64,000 bases of DNA from Brevibacillus fulvus (GTDB lineage Bacteria > Bacillota > Bacilli > Brevibacillales > Brevibacillaceae): the NCBI RefSeq assembly GCF_016908525.1, contig NZ_JAFBEB010000001.1, positions 612,072-676,071 of the forward strand, read 5' to 3'. The notes beneath the pieces were generated by a model. The model ran no database searches. It worked only from the letters and a program-made list of their open reading frames with translations, and was not told where the DNA came from. Numbering within the stretch: the stretch's first letter is position 1; the number at the start of each line of letters is the position of its first letter. Below are positions 54,730 to 62,032 of this stretch, in pieces. A program made the translations under genes and the position numbers.

Positions 54730-56220
54730 TTATTTACGATTCCGTAATGAACGTGGGGTTGTTCCCGTTTTTTCTTTAAAAACTTTGCTGAAATAGTTGC
54801 TGTTGCCAAAGCCGGCCCGCTCCGCCACTTCCTGGACGGTCAATTTGCCGGTCATCAGCAGTCGCTCCGCTTCCTTGATTCGCATGGATGTCAACAATTG
54901 TCGAAAGGATGTGCCCATTTTTTTGCTGAGCAAAGCGCTGAAATAGGCAGGGCTTCTGTCTACATGTGCCGCTACGTCCTCCAACCGCAAATCCGGTTCA
55001 TGAAAGTGTTCTTCCATGTAGCGGATCGCCTGCTCGACCACATCCGTCCGTACATGTTCCTGCTTGCTGTTGGCTACTTCCAACACTTCAAACACAAACA
55101 GCAACAACTCCTGGACAATCCGGTAAAGGATCGGCGTATACAGGATTGTTTCAAATACGCGATGGTATTTCTCTTCCAATCGCAAATCTCCCATGCAAAA
55201 AGACAGCATATACCGGCGAATCTGCGCCAAGATGCTGGTAAGACGAATCCGCAACAGCCCTGGCTCCGGATATGGCTCCCCCCGATTGAGAAATTCCTGG
55301 TACATCCACCCCTTGATCTTTTGCTTGTCCGCGTCGTTCAGCATGCCGATCCAGGTGCGCTGTTCCGCCGGGGTCAAAAACGGATCGATCATCAGCCAAT
55401 CCATTCGGTCCTCCACAACGGATATTTGCCGATACCCCCGGAAAAAGCGGATTTCCAATGCTTGCTTCGCATACAAATATTTTTGGTGCAAGGTGAGCTC
55501 CTGGTCGGTGGAGGTGTAGATAATCAACGAGAGCGGTTCAGCACTGGCGCTCTCCCAATCTGCCAGCAGCCTTTTGCCTGCCAGCGTCAAATCGACCAGC
55601 GAATTCTCCTTCATTTGCGGAAAAATACAAACAATTAAATCACTCAGCGGCAACAGCACCGGCATCTGCCGAAATGGATATTCCTCCAGGAAGGAGAGCA
55701 GCAAGGGATGCTTCGCCGTATTTTCCAATTGCAGCAGCATAAGCTCCAAATCCCGCCCGGCCGATTCACCTGGCAAAAACAGACTCCGATAAGTGATCCC
55801 CGCTTGCCGTGCTTCCCCGGCTGCGGAGACGGCCGGGTTTGCTTTCGCCTCCTGGGCTCGTCTGCTCAATCTCGAGAGGACGCGACGGATTTGGTCCGGC
55901 GAAAGCGGCTTAACCCACAAATCCCAGGCATGCAGCTCAATGCCTTGCAACGCGCGTTCAAACGTCGCTTCCGCCGTCATCACCAGGACAACCGGTCGAT
56001 ACTGCCGCAGCACAGCTTTTGTCCGTTCCCATAACTCTTTGGGAACCATATCCAATTCCATACAGATAATCTCCGGCTGACTGGTTTCGATATGCTCGAT
56101 CAGCGCCATGGCCGACTCCGCCAGCAAAACGCGGTCAAATGGTAATCCGTAAGAGTGTATCAGCCAGTTCAATCCGGTCCGTTCATAAGGATCTCTGTCT
56201 GCAATCAACAAAGTAGCCAC
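54730..56220 (-). CDS. Orphan response-regulator-like AraC-family regulator
   Basis: A 496-residue protein from GTG behind GGGAGGTG. Residues 1-125 are a receiver-like domain (LLIADRDPYERTGLNWLI, and the conserved Lys in WVKPLSPDQ). The usual phospho-acceptor aspartate falls at a Glu in IICMELDMVP, so it may not be phosphorylated. Residues about 390-496 are an AraC-type double helix-turn-helix ending YFSKVFKEKTGTTPRSLR. No histidine kinase is adjacent. It lies upstream of hut and could regulate it, but that is inferred from position only. Confidence 0.85.
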   Translation of the reverse strand: MATLLIADRDPYERTGLNWLIHSYGLPFDRVLLAESAMALIEHIETSQPEIICMELDMVPKELWERTKAVLRQYRPVVLVMTAEATFERALQGIELHAWDLWVKPLSPDQIRRVLSRLSRRAQEAKANPAVSAAGEARQAGITYRSLFLPGESAGRDLELMLLQLENTAKHPLLLSFLEEYPFRQMPVLLPLSDLIVCIFPQMKENSLVDLTLAGKRLLADWESASAEPLSLIIYTSTDQELTLHQKYLYAKQALEIRFFRGYRQISVVEDRMDWLMIDPFLTPAEQRTWIGMLNDADKQKIKGWMYQEFLNRGEPYPEPGLLRIRLTSILAQIRRYMLSFCMGDLRLEEKYHRVFETILYTPILYRIVQELLLFVFEVLEVANSKQEHVRTDVVEQAIRYMEEHFHEPDLRLEDVAAHVDRSPAYFSALLSKKMGTSFRQLLTSMRIKEAERLLMTGKLTVQEVAERAGFGNSNYFSKVFKEKTGTTPRSLRNRK

Positions 56221-56294
56221 TTGTTCACCTCCCTGTTTCCCCGCATAACATCTTTCAAATCATTCCCTCAGCTATGCCGCTAGAGTGGCGCAAT

Positions 56295-56332
56295 GAAAAA
56301 AGCGGTGCACTTTTTAAACAAAAGAGCACCGC
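56295..56332 (-). terminator. Intrinsic terminator in the AraC-gene leader
   Basis: On the minus strand GCGGTGC and GCACCGC form a 7-bp stem followed by TTTTTTC. It lies 75 bp upstream of the AraC-gene start, so it must act in that gene's leader or end a short upstream RNA. Confidence 0.7.
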
Positions 56333-56345
56333 AAGTAGCAGCACA

Positions 56346-56383
56346 GGAAGGGATCTCTGTGACCTTCCATCCAAATCATATCA
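56346..56383 (-). promoter_or_regulatory. Extended -10 promoter and 5' hairpin of the AraC leader
   Basis: The minus strand reads TGATATGAT (extended -10 TG-N-TATGAT at 56375-56383). The predicted start is near 56368, exactly where GGAAGG begins a hairpin with CCTTCC (56346-56368). The -35 is poor. Together with the downstream terminator this would give a short RNA of about 74 nt, or an attenuated leader. Confidence 0.45.
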
Positions 56384-56495
56384 CAAAAGACATTTTTAAT
56401 GGTAGCTTTTTCCTATTACCAAACGGGGCAAAATTGTGTGTAACCACTTTCCAACTGATTCGTATTTATTTACATGCCAAAGGAGGGATCTGGAA

Positions 56496-56612
56496 ATGAT
56501 GCAAGTTTGGATTGTGATCGTCGGCCTGTTTCTGCTCTTGTTTTTTGGTTCGCTCATGATCGTCTGGGAGAAAGGCCAGGAGCAAAAACCGCCGCGCTTT
56601 CCGGTGAAATGA
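56496..56612 (+). CDS. Small single-span membrane protein, 38 aa
   Basis: ATG 56496 follows AAAGGAGG with 9 bp spacing, an excellent ribosome site. The product reads MMQVWIVIVGLFLLLFFGSL, MIVWEKGQEQKPPRFPVK: one membrane helix and a short polar, Pro-rich tail. Its stop overlaps an ATG that opens a further frame (ATGA). No known family. Confidence 0.6.
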   Translation: MMQVWIVIVGLFLLLFFGSLMIVWEKGQEQKPPRFPVK

Positions 56613-56800
56613 AGCTTCCGCTCTTTCCCAAACGCCGACCGATCGTACCGCCAGTCCCGCTGACCACTGTCATAAGGGATGCTTTTCGGTGGAATAGTAA
56701 GGAAAACAATCAACAGAAAGGCCTATTCGGATCAGCCGTTCGTACTGTCTGGTTGCAAATCGTTGTAAAGGAAGAACAATATGTACATATTACTCGTTAG
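56609..56800 (+). CDS. Possible translationally coupled 63-aa protein
   Basis: The ATG at 56609 overlaps the stop of the small membrane protein, and the frame runs 63 codons (begins MKLPLFPKRRPIVPPVPLTT). It overlaps the next gene by 20 bp and has no clear ribosome site of its own. The ATGA overlap is the only positive sign, so it may be chance. Confidence 0.3.
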   Translation: MKLPLFPKRRPIVPPVPLTTVIRDAFRWNSKENNQQKGLFGSAVRTVWLQIVVKEEQYVHITR

Positions 56801-57239
56801 TATCATCATATTGAACTTGATCGCCTATTATATTCCGAAACAGCTCACTCGTCTGGAAATGTATGTCACTTCTTTGTTTGCGGTTTACCTGGCTTGCGAA
56901 GTTGATGTGTACCTGAACTTAAGACATCAATTATACGGCTACTTTAGTCCCGGACCTGATTATCGTACGTTGCTGATCTTCTTCGGATTATATCCCGCAT
57001 TCAACATCATTTATCTCAATTTGTATCCCGCTCAGGCAAAACGATGGACGAAGGTGCTCTACATCTTGCTGATGTCCGTGCTTTCCACGGCACTTGAATG
57101 GGTCTATACCCAAAAATATGGCTTCTTTTATCACAATGGCTGGACGTTATTCTATTCATTATTGGCGTATCCGGTCCTCCTGCTGGTTTTGCTCCTCCAT
57201 TGCCGGTTGATCCGCAAGTTTTTCCATACGCGTTCATAG
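56781..57239 (+). CDS. CBO0543-family membrane protein
   Basis: A 152-residue protein behind AAAGGAAG. It shares the pattern of the gene at 45211: RHQLYGYFSPGPDYRTLLIF, YPAFNIIYLNLYP and EWVYTQKYGFFYHNGWTLFYS in the same order. About five hydrophobic spans. Function unknown; the two genes are paralogues about 11 kb apart. Confidence 0.72.
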   Translation: MYILLVSIIILNLIAYYIPKQLTRLEMYVTSLFAVYLACEVDVYLNLRHQLYGYFSPGPDYRTLLIFFGLYPAFNIIYLNLYPAQAKRWTKVLYILLMSVLSTALEWVYTQKYGFFYHNGWTLFYSLLAYPVLLLVLLLHCRLIRKFFHTRS

Positions 57240-57449
57240 GCTATCCTTTGCCAGTATGCCATCCGTTCGCGGATCAACCATTCCGCCGGCCTTTGCGCTC
57301 CCCGCTAATCGCTTGTATCCCAATCGTTTTTTCGTTGCCATATGATCATCGTGAACGATGACTGTCCCACCCGTTGTTAATAATTTTTTCTTGACGGGGA
57401 ATAGCTAAAATAAATTTTGATCCACCAAGGAGGAAGAAAAAATACCAAG

Positions 57450-57803
57450 ATGACCATTTACGAAAAATACGGCGGCGAAGGGACTATTGCCAAAGTCGTG
57501 GATTCCTTTTACGATCTTGTGCTCGCCGACGAAACCGTCAACCACTTTTTTGAACATACGGATATGGAGAAGCAACGTCGGCATCAAACAAAATTTATCA
57601 GCTATGCGCTTGGCGGGCCGAATCAATACACCGGTCAGGCAATGGCCAAAGTCCACGAAGGGATGAACTTGCAGCCCGTCCATTTCGATGCGATCCTCAA
57701 ACATCTACGGACGGCACTTGCCCATTTTGGCGTGGAAGCGGCAGATATCGAACAGGCAATCGCCAAAGTTGAAACATTACGAGACGATATTCAGTACAAA
57801 TAG
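57450..57803 (+). CDS. Group 1 truncated haemoglobin
   Basis: About 117 residues from ATG 57450; the AAGGAGG is 16 bp upstream, so an unrecognised start may lie closer. The globin fold has TIYEKYGGEGTIAKVVDSFY, the distal part HFFEHTDMEKQRRHQTKF and the haem-proximal histidine in MAKVHEGMNLQPVHF. Such proteins bind O2 or NO. The gene is alone. Confidence 0.9.
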   Translation: MTIYEKYGGEGTIAKVVDSFYDLVLADETVNHFFEHTDMEKQRRHQTKFISYALGGPNQYTGQAMAKVHEGMNLQPVHFDAILKHLRTALAHFGVEAADIEQAIAKVETLRDDIQYK

Positions 57804-57824
57804 AAGTGAATGGCCCGTGGTCGT

Positions 57825-58442
57825 TTATTCCACGGGTTTGATCAATATGCCGCGATTGGCATAGAATCGTGCAAAGGTGTCCCGGTTGAGCCGAACGTTC
57901 TCCTGGCTCGCCATAGTATGGCCGGACGGGTTGTGAAACAACAGCTCTTGCCGATGCTCCTCCCATCCGAACACATACACCAGATGTCCCCCCTGTCTTG
58001 GCGGAGTCACTTCCGGCGTGCGAATAGACGGGTGAACGGAGGCGAAAAAAACGTATCCTTTGCCGAGCAACTCACATATCTCCGCGAGCGGCGTATGCTC
58101 CTTTACCTCGGCTGACAGAGCAAACTTTTCAGCGATAAAGGTAACAAACGGACGATAAATCAATCCTTTGATCATCCCGTCGGCCGCAACGACATAACCG
58201 CCGTAATCACGGCAGTCTCTCATCAGTTCAAACGTCGGAACGATTTTGTTTTGCCAGTGGGCAAGCAGCATTTTCAAACAGGCCATTCCGCAAAGATGTT
58301 GACTCCAGTTCGCATACTCTTGCGGATCGGACGCCCCGGACATCTGCCACAATGGATCTTCGGCAGCGTTCGCCTCCCCGGAAATAAATTTGGCTACCAT
58401 GTCTCGAGATTCCCATTGTGCAAAATACGGCACTGCATTCAT
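57825..58442 (-). CDS. C39-like cysteine peptidase-fold protein
   Basis: About 205 residues from ATG 58440-58442 behind AAGGG; the frame is open further upstream and a longer start near 58485 cannot be ruled out. The catalytic cysteine lies in HLCGMACLKMLLAHW, the histidine in GGHLVYVFGW and the third residue in LFHNPSGH, the C39_2 peptidase triad. No signal peptide at the chosen start. It may be a cytoplasmic or bacteriocin-type peptidase, or an inactive relative. Confidence 0.7.
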   Translation of the reverse strand: MNAVPYFAQWESRDMVAKFISGEANAAEDPLWQMSGASDPQEYANWSQHLCGMACLKMLLAHWQNKIVPTFELMRDCRDYGGYVVAADGMIKGLIYRPFVTFIAEKFALSAEVKEHTPLAEICELLGKGYVFFASVHPSIRTPEVTPPRQGGHLVYVFGWEEHRQELLFHNPSGHTMASQENVRLNRDTFARFYANRGILIKPVE

Positions 58443-58606
58443 TTCCAACCCTTCTTTCGCGATCGGCATGAACAATCGTCGGCTCATTTCCTTGTCGTTT
58501 CCATCGTATCGTGCTTCATTCCAAAGTCCCCGTTCGGTTCTCGATCTTGTTCGAATATGTGCTGCTTCGTCTGCCAACAACGGCGAGCCGCAATGATCGG
58601 CCCCTC

Positions 58607-59044
58607 CTACGGCTCGTAAGCAATGGTCCACTCAAAATCGAAGTCGTCCACTTTTACAGGAACGGTTGACTCGCCTGTTCGAAGCGGGATTTCAATCCGG
58701 GGAATGGAAAGATTCTGGATATTCATGTCGTACTGTGTTTTGACGAATACTTCCTGCTCATTCAGGAAACTGTGATAATCTCTCGATACATACAGGGTCA
58801 AGGTACAATAACTGTATTCTTCCGCCTCTGTCCACTCTATATGAAGGTGATTTACGGTCAAGCTGATCGCTTGTCCACAGGTGGTTTTGAGCGGCAGTGA
58901 TTTGAGCGCAACCGACTCGTTGTTGATCAATGGTTGTTTGTTGCGATCAAGGATCGCATGAATTTTCAGAACACCGCAGAGAACCAGATGGTGAGTACTC
59001 CCTTTTAATTTGCCATATTGTACTGCGATTTCATGATTCAACAT
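58607..59044 (-). CDS. Hypothetical beta-rich protein
   Basis: About 145 residues from ATG 59042-59044 behind AAGGGGTG. Alternating strands (HHLVLCGVLKIHAILD, LHIEWTEAEEYSYCTLTLYV, VDDFDFEWTIAYEP) suggest a beta-sandwich. No known family. The upstream region of about 330 bp (59045-59374) contains only the 48-bp palindrome and the RRNPP pro-peptide's downstream flank. Confidence 0.55.
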   Translation of the reverse strand: MLNHEIAVQYGKLKGSTHHLVLCGVLKIHAILDRNKQPLINNESVALKSLPLKTTCGQAISLTVNHLHIEWTEAEEYSYCTLTLYVSRDYHSFLNEQEVFVKTQYDMNIQNLSIPRIEIPLRTGESTVPVKVDDFDFEWTIAYEP

Positions 59045-59312
59045 TAAAATCACCCCTTGGTTTTAATGTGAGTCGATGTGTTGCTCACGAACTTCTGGCG
59101 AGGGATCGTAACACCATTTCATACGGAAAATTCAATATTATAATAGGTGTTTCTGAAAAAACAAGATAATGAAGCTATTGATACACTCATTTAACCATTT
59201 TGCCCATATTCTGTATAGTAGCCAGTTTAACAGAAACTTTTCCGCACAATTCGACATGCCGTTTTTATACCCGATTGAGATATGGCAACGTTTTGCGTAT
59301 CGGCAACACAAG

Positions 59313-59360
59313 ATGGGGCCATCCCTCAGTCTAACTTAGACCTTTTGGGACAGCCCCATC
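59313..59360. repeat. 48-bp palindrome, IS-end-like or terminator
   Basis: GATGGGGC and GCCCCATC close the outer stem; an inner GTCTAA/TTAGAC stem sits at the centre. The minus-strand edge GGGGCTGTCCCAAAAGG resembles the ends of IS1182-type elements. No T run follows. It lies 14 bp past the pro-peptide stop. Confidence 0.5.
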
Positions 59361-59374
59361 CATTGTTTATCTTA

Positions 59375-59518
59375 TTAACCTCTGTCACCTGAACTTAAAA
59401 TCGTAATCGGTGTATCAGGCGTATCATTTGATATTACACCACGATCACCAGAGCTGGCCAATGCAGTTGACGATACTAACGAGATGAGTAGAACAGCAAG
59501 CAAAAGAGCTTTTTTCAT
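59375..59518 (-). CDS. Secreted signalling pro-peptide with two SSGDRG repeats
   Basis: A 47-codon gene from ATG 59516-59518 with AGAGGAGG just upstream, 15 bp after the stop of the receptor gene. Residues 1-21 are a signal peptide (MKKALLLAVLLI... ending TALA). The mature part begins SSGDRG, passes through VISNDTPDTPITIL and ends in SSGDRG at the C-terminus. A hexapeptide repeated at the cleavage site and at the end is what a Phr- or AimP-type pheromone precursor looks like. It is probably exported, trimmed, and re-imported to bind the receptor. Confidence 0.82.
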   Translation of the reverse strand: MKKALLLAVLLISLVSSTALASSGDRGVISNDTPDTPITILSSGDRG

Positions 59519-59533
59519 TGAAATCACCTCCTC

Positions 59534-60901
59534 TCATAAGTCCCCGAGGCTGATCTTGGTAAAAATGTCATTGATCTTTGCTTCATGCTTTTCTCGTAAA
59601 TATTTTCTATACTTATGCAGAATGACCATTGCCTCGCCAAAAATATTTTTCACGCCAATCTCCAATGCCTTCTCAATAACGAAAAGGAGTGAATCAAATC
59701 CTTGGTCATATTCTTCCTTCAGTAAATAACATAAGCCTTCCACTTTCTTATAGGTAATAATTCGCTTAATCCGATGAAAATTTTTCAGTTGATTTGCGTC
59801 AATGTTTTCTTTAAATTCGTTGATAATGTTATAAGCCATATCAATCATATCGAACCGGATTAAGTGCTCAATGATGACGGACAAATTGGCTTCCTTGTAC
59901 TCATCTTCATGCCGAATATATCGCAGCATCTCTGTAAGAACGTTTAAATCTCCCAAAGCGAATCTTATTTCTAGTTGATTAATGTACGCATGATGTTCAA
60001 AGCCTTTTATATTTTTGTATTTATCAATCATCTGCAACGATTGTTGATACTTGCCCAAACCTTTATACGCCAATCCCCTGATCAACAAACTGTATCCATA
60101 CTTGTCTTCATCAATGGCTTTTGCAAGCTCTTCCAATTTCAACGAGTACTCGATCACTTCGTTAAAGTTATCGTTAATGTAATAGTAGGAGCAGATGCGC
60201 TCATAAGCTTCCAGGATATATTTTTCCGGCAAAAACTTCACAAAACCAAGCATTAATTCAAATAACCGATGCACTTGTTTGCCATCATTTCGACGCAGGT
60301 AGTAAAGCTTGAAATGGCTTACCGCCAAACGTTCAGAACGGTTAAACTGCTCGGTGTCGATGATTAATTGATACAGAGAGGCGCAAAGCTGGTATTCTTC
60401 GGAATCAAACGTCGGGTCCAGCCGCTTGTATTTCGCTTCCGCATAGTCGAACAATTTCTCGGTAAAATTGTAGACAAATTCAAGGTTCCCCCAACGCTCT
60501 TCCACGATTAAGCGCAATGCTTCTTTAATAACAGAAAACTTCGACAATTTGACGCATTTTTGCAAAAATTGTTCTGTTTTTTGAAAATCAAAATAGCTGC
60601 TCTCACCTTTTACCGGTTTTCTCCGCAACTCAGATAGAAACCAATCATAATAATGTCCTTCTTCGAAACCGAGCATCTCTGTCAGCTTGTCCAATTGTGC
60701 CAAGGAAAACAATTGCGGCTTGTTCACCGTCAACAATTTGGAAATCGTTGACGAAGGTAAACCAAGATAAACTGCCATTTCATATTGTTTGATCTGTCTC
60801 GCTTTAATGGTGAAATTGAGCCGTTTCCGCAACTCATTCTTATAGAAATCATAGAGGCCGATTGAATTGTCATCCGGATGAAAAAGTTTGCTCGTCTTCA
60901 A
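59534..60901 (-). CDS. RRNPP/AimR-like HTH-TPR pheromone receptor
   Basis: A 455-residue protein from TTG 60899-60901 behind AAGGAG. Residues about 36-80 hold an HTH (EMAVYLGLPSSTISKLLTVN). The remainder is a chain of TPR-like helical pairs (YSLLIRGLAYKGLGKYQQSL, and others) to the end. There is no Phr- or Rap-type phosphatase residue evident, and the layout fits DNA-binding RRNPP members (PlcR, NprR, AimR). AimR of arbitrium phages is about 380-390 residues, so this one is longer. Its own pro-peptide gene lies directly downstream. Confidence 0.82.
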   Translation of the reverse strand: MKTSKLFHPDDNSIGLYDFYKNELRKRLNFTIKARQIKQYEMAVYLGLPSSTISKLLTVNKPQLFSLAQLDKLTEMLGFEEGHYYDWFLSELRRKPVKGESSYFDFQKTEQFLQKCVKLSKFSVIKEALRLIVEERWGNLEFVYNFTEKLFDYAEAKYKRLDPTFDSEEYQLCASLYQLIIDTEQFNRSERLAVSHFKLYYLRRNDGKQVHRLFELMLGFVKFLPEKYILEAYERICSYYYINDNFNEVIEYSLKLEELAKAIDEDKYGYSLLIRGLAYKGLGKYQQSLQMIDKYKNIKGFEHHAYINQLEIRFALGDLNVLTEMLRYIRHEDEYKEANLSVIIEHLIRFDMIDMAYNIINEFKENIDANQLKNFHRIKRIITYKKVEGLCYLLKEEYDQGFDSLLFVIEKALEIGVKNIFGEAMVILHKYRKYLREKHEAKINDIFTKISLGDL

Positions 60902-60939
60902 AGATTCAACTCCTTGATTGAACCTATTTGCTATAAATA

Positions 60940-60969
60940 ATAATAGACTAACTAACCATAAATTGTCAA
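60940..60969 (-). promoter_or_regulatory. Sigma-A promoter of the receptor gene
   Basis: The minus strand reads TTGACA (60964-60969), an 18-bp spacer, then TATTAT (60940-60945). It lies about 40 bp upstream of the receptor start. Nearby GGTTAGTTAGTC is a direct repeat overlapping the spacer that could be an operator. Confidence 0.7.
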
Positions 60970-61027
60970 TTTTTAATAAATTATGAACTCATTTGTCTGT
61001 TTTTGCCAAAACAGGCAGTTCAGTAGC

Positions 61028-62032
61028 TTACTCTGAACTGCCTTCTCCGTACAATTTATGAATCATTCCAAGGTTAATATAATCTTTCAATCCGAATGTA
61101 TTGTATTGGATATAACCGTGATTATCGATCTTGCTGACATCAAATTTCTCGCAAATCTCATGTAATTGTTTGCGTTGCAATTTTCCGTCTCGTTCGAGCA
61201 GGACTTTGGCCCAATAAATCATGCCGCTGCGTTGGATATTTTTCACCGTAAAATGAGGCAAATCAAACAACTCGCTGATGATCGACAGGCGGGAATAGAT
61301 TACATGCGCGTTGACCTGTGCCAGATGAACGTTCTTCGTATTGGCAGGCTTGATGATGTATCCTGTCTGGAGCAGATCGCTCGTCGGTTTGATGTTTCGC
61401 GCATTGGCTGAAAGATGTCCGTTTCTTTTCAAATACTCCGTTTGTTGCCAAGCCTCTTTTAACAATTGGAGACATCGCGCGGAAACGGTGATCGTTCGTT
61501 CTGCCGCTTTTTCATTCACCAATCTGACGGTGTTTGTGGCAAAATCGATGTCTTTGTATGTCAAATTCCGTAATTCAGAAACTTCTTTGCCGCTGGCCCC
61601 TTCAAACAATAAAGCAATAATCACCGCATCTTGCGCGTTCAAGCAATTGTCCAGTATCTCCTGAATCTCCTCATATGACCAATATAACTTTTTGGACGTA
61701 TCCACAAACTTCTTTTCCCAGTCTGCATGGATCACGTCAAGCGGATTGAGATTGTTCGTACGATAAGAGATCGCCCAGTCAATATACGACTTAATTACGG
61801 AAACGGCTGCCTTAACCGACGCAAGGGATGACGGTTCCATCGTTCGGATAATTTCGCCAATTTGATCCAGATGAAACTCGTAAAGATCGGTCTGATACAT
61901 CTGCTCGAGCGGTTCGCTATAATAAAAAATGCGCTTGTAAGCATTCCACGTATGCTCAGGGTATCTGCGCAAAAAGTTTTCTTTCAGCTCCCGATTGTAC
62001 ATGGATCGATCTTCAAAGACGAGATTAGACAT
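61028..62032 (-). CDS. MrpR-like degenerate tyrosine recombinase
   Basis: A 334-residue protein. The N-terminal SAM-like domain has NAYKRIFYYSEPLEQMYQTD and LYEFHLDQIGEI. The C-terminal recombinase fold has FEGASGKEVSELRNLTYKDI with Lys149 where tyrosine recombinases carry the catalytic Arg, and no clear HxxR or nucleophile Tyr motif. This matches MrpR (YopR), the master repressor of lysis in SPbeta, which is a recombinase fold that binds DNA but does not cut. It overlaps the upstream gene by 8 bp. Confidence 0.7.
   Translation of the reverse strand: MSNLVFEDRSMYNRELKENFLRRYPEHTWNAYKRIFYYSEPLEQMYQTDLYEFHLDQIGEIIRTMEPSSLASVKAAVSVIKSYIDWAISYRTNNLNPLDVIHADWEKKFVDTSKKLYWSYEEIQEILDNCLNAQDAVIIALLFEGASGKEVSELRNLTYKDIDFATNTVRLVNEKAAERTITVSARCLQLLKEAWQQTEYLKRNGHLSANARNIKPTSDLLQTGYIIKPANTKNVHLAQVNAHVIYSRLSIISELFDLPHFTVKNIQRSGMIYWAKVLLERDGKLQRKQLHEICEKFDVSKIDNHGYIQYNTFGLKDYINLGMIHKLYGEGSSE

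Noticed and set aside
56295..56383. T-box or known riboswitch before the AraC-type gene
   Set aside because: No T-box sequence, specifier loop or known aptamer core is visible; only the promoter, hairpin and terminator are supported.
56293..56499. 68-codon plus-strand frame before the small membrane gene
   Set aside because: It covers the leader terminator and hairpin, has no ribosome site and a random-looking composition.
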